Shown here piece after piece: positions 62,935-64,000 of a DNA stretch of 64,000 nt. The notes under the pieces were generated by a model. It saw only the letters and a list, made by a program, of their open reading frames with translations. It was not told the origin of the DNA and ran no database searches. Every line of letters begins with the position of its first letter. The first letter of the stretch is position 1. The position numbers were made by a program, and so were the translations under genes. This DNA comes from Pempheris klunzingeri. Lineage: Eukaryota; Chordata; Actinopteri; Acropomatiformes; Pempheridae. The DNA lies in NCBI RefSeq assembly GCF_042242105.1, contig NC_092026.1:23264191-23328190 (forward strand). Reading direction: 5' to 3'.

Positions 62935-64000
62935 CCTTTGTTACGTATTGATGTGGGTAATGATAACAGCTCGTTCTGTGTGTGTGCTGGCCTAAGCCTG
63001 TTGGTGTGTGTATGTGTGTAGGTGTGTGTATGATGTGAGTCAGCTCAGATGTCCTCCACAGATCACCCTGGATATCAGCTCAGTTTATACTGACACTGAT
63101 GTCAATATTTACCTTCATTTGATCTAAAGATTTGCTGAAATACTAGACCAAGAAAGTTTATATTGACAAAACCATGCTGTTACAGAGAGAATCACTCTAT
63201 CAGACCAAATGAAAATTTTAGATTTGCATGGCCACTGCTGGAAAACCTATTTCCTGTTTTCACTGCAAGCTGAAATTATAATTGCTTACTTTTTGTAACA
63301 TGTCCCCACTGATAGACATCATGTTTGTGTCTGACCTTCAAAATAATGTGACACATAAACAGGTTGTGAACACACACAGTTGGTTTCAATAGTCACACGC
63401 TTTATTGAAGATGTCATCAGCATAACTTTCATATGGCAATAATAAATGACTGAAATCCATGGCAAATAAACTAAGAAATAAACAGAAGCAGAATAAATGA
63501 CACTAGTGATGAAAAACTGTAATAGTCAGGACAGCTAAAACAAGTTCATACAGAATATTCTGGCAAGAAGCATGTGATGCCACGCAGTGTTATTGAAGTT
63601 GGATAAACACTACCACAACTGACCAGAAAATCAGAACTTTAAATAGAAAGTATGACTAAATGCACACTTTTCAAAACTAAAAGTAGTGTTTGGGAGTAAT
63701 TAAGGATCTTAAATAGTTAAGTTGATGCAAAAAAAATGCTCTTAAACTAAAACAGGAGCCAAACCAGGTATGAATGTGGAACAACCCAACTGCAATAAAA
63801 TCGCAGGGCAAACACTGAGTAGTGTGTCATTTGTGCAATCATGCAGCATATCCAACATAGCAACATAAGGACTTTTGTCATAGCAGTTAATATTATTGTG
63901 CATTCATTTCATCTCAGGTTCTCATATGACACCCCAGCTCCAACATTTTTCTTCTTAGATGATATGTTCAGACTTTTTCAAGTCTGCCTTTCTGACGTGC
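62935..64000 (-). other. 3' flank of palmd; possible 3' end of a convergent gene
   Basis: A GT-rich stretch is followed by AT-rich sequence. TTTATT at about 63401-63406 reads AATAAA on the minus strand, and the AT-rich run to the window end could be a minus-strand 3' UTR. In human the gene after PALMD is convergent (FRRS1, from memory). No coding frame is visible. Confidence 0.25.

Overview
The window reads as nuclear genomic DNA of a teleost fish, probably a percomorph. It has short GT-AG exons separated by AT-rich introns full of fish-type Tc1-like transposons, L2-like LINE fragments, tRNA-derived SINEs and microsatellites. The four genes match the vertebrate PLPPR4, TYW3, PLPPR5 and PALMD families. 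I rebuilt exon chains by reading splice sites and checking phase at every junction. All four chains stay open from ATG to stop.

Layout. (1) 1-6242: AT-rich 3' flank or 3' UTR of plppr4, with Tc1, SINE and TA-rich repeat remnants. (2) 6243-35838, minus strand: plppr4, 11 coding exons, 950 aa, with a CpG-rich start region at about 35764-36250. Its introns carry Tc1-like elements, LINE pieces, a hAT-like MITE, a 48-bp minisatellite and a TTAA-flanked piggyBac-like MITE. (3) 36250-41480: intergenic, with a LINE reverse-transcriptase fragment, a GATA array and a Tc1 transposase 3' half. (4) 41900-45488, plus strand: tyw3, 6 exons, whose start lies inside a 12/15-bp coding minisatellite. (5) 46513-51554, plus strand: plppr5, 6 exons, 310 aa. 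(6) 51555-58636: intergenic plus the probable palmd 5' non-coding exon. (7) 58637-62513, plus strand: palmd, 8 coding exons, 544 aa, ending in a CaaX-like motif. (8) 62935-64000: 3' flank, possibly the 3' end of a convergent minus-strand gene.

How the genes relate. plppr4 and plppr5 are head-to-head paralogues, six-span membrane proteins of the lipid phosphate phosphatase superfamily. Both have lost catalytic residues and act in neurons in mammals. palmd is their neighbour in mammals too, so this is a conserved PLPPR-PALMD block. In the mammalian order as I recall it, PALMD lies beside PLPPR4; here it lies beside plppr5. tyw3, a tRNA wybutosine-synthesis enzyme gene that is elsewhere in human, sits between the two plppr genes. 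I see no functional link between tyw3 and its neighbours.

Most notable: the tyw3 start-codon minisatellite, the CaaX-like end of palmd, the Asn/Pro/His-rich insertion and five-exon tail of plppr4, a possible GC splice donor beside a CA repeat in palmd, a palindromic minisatellite in plppr5, and a clean piggyBac MITE in plppr4.
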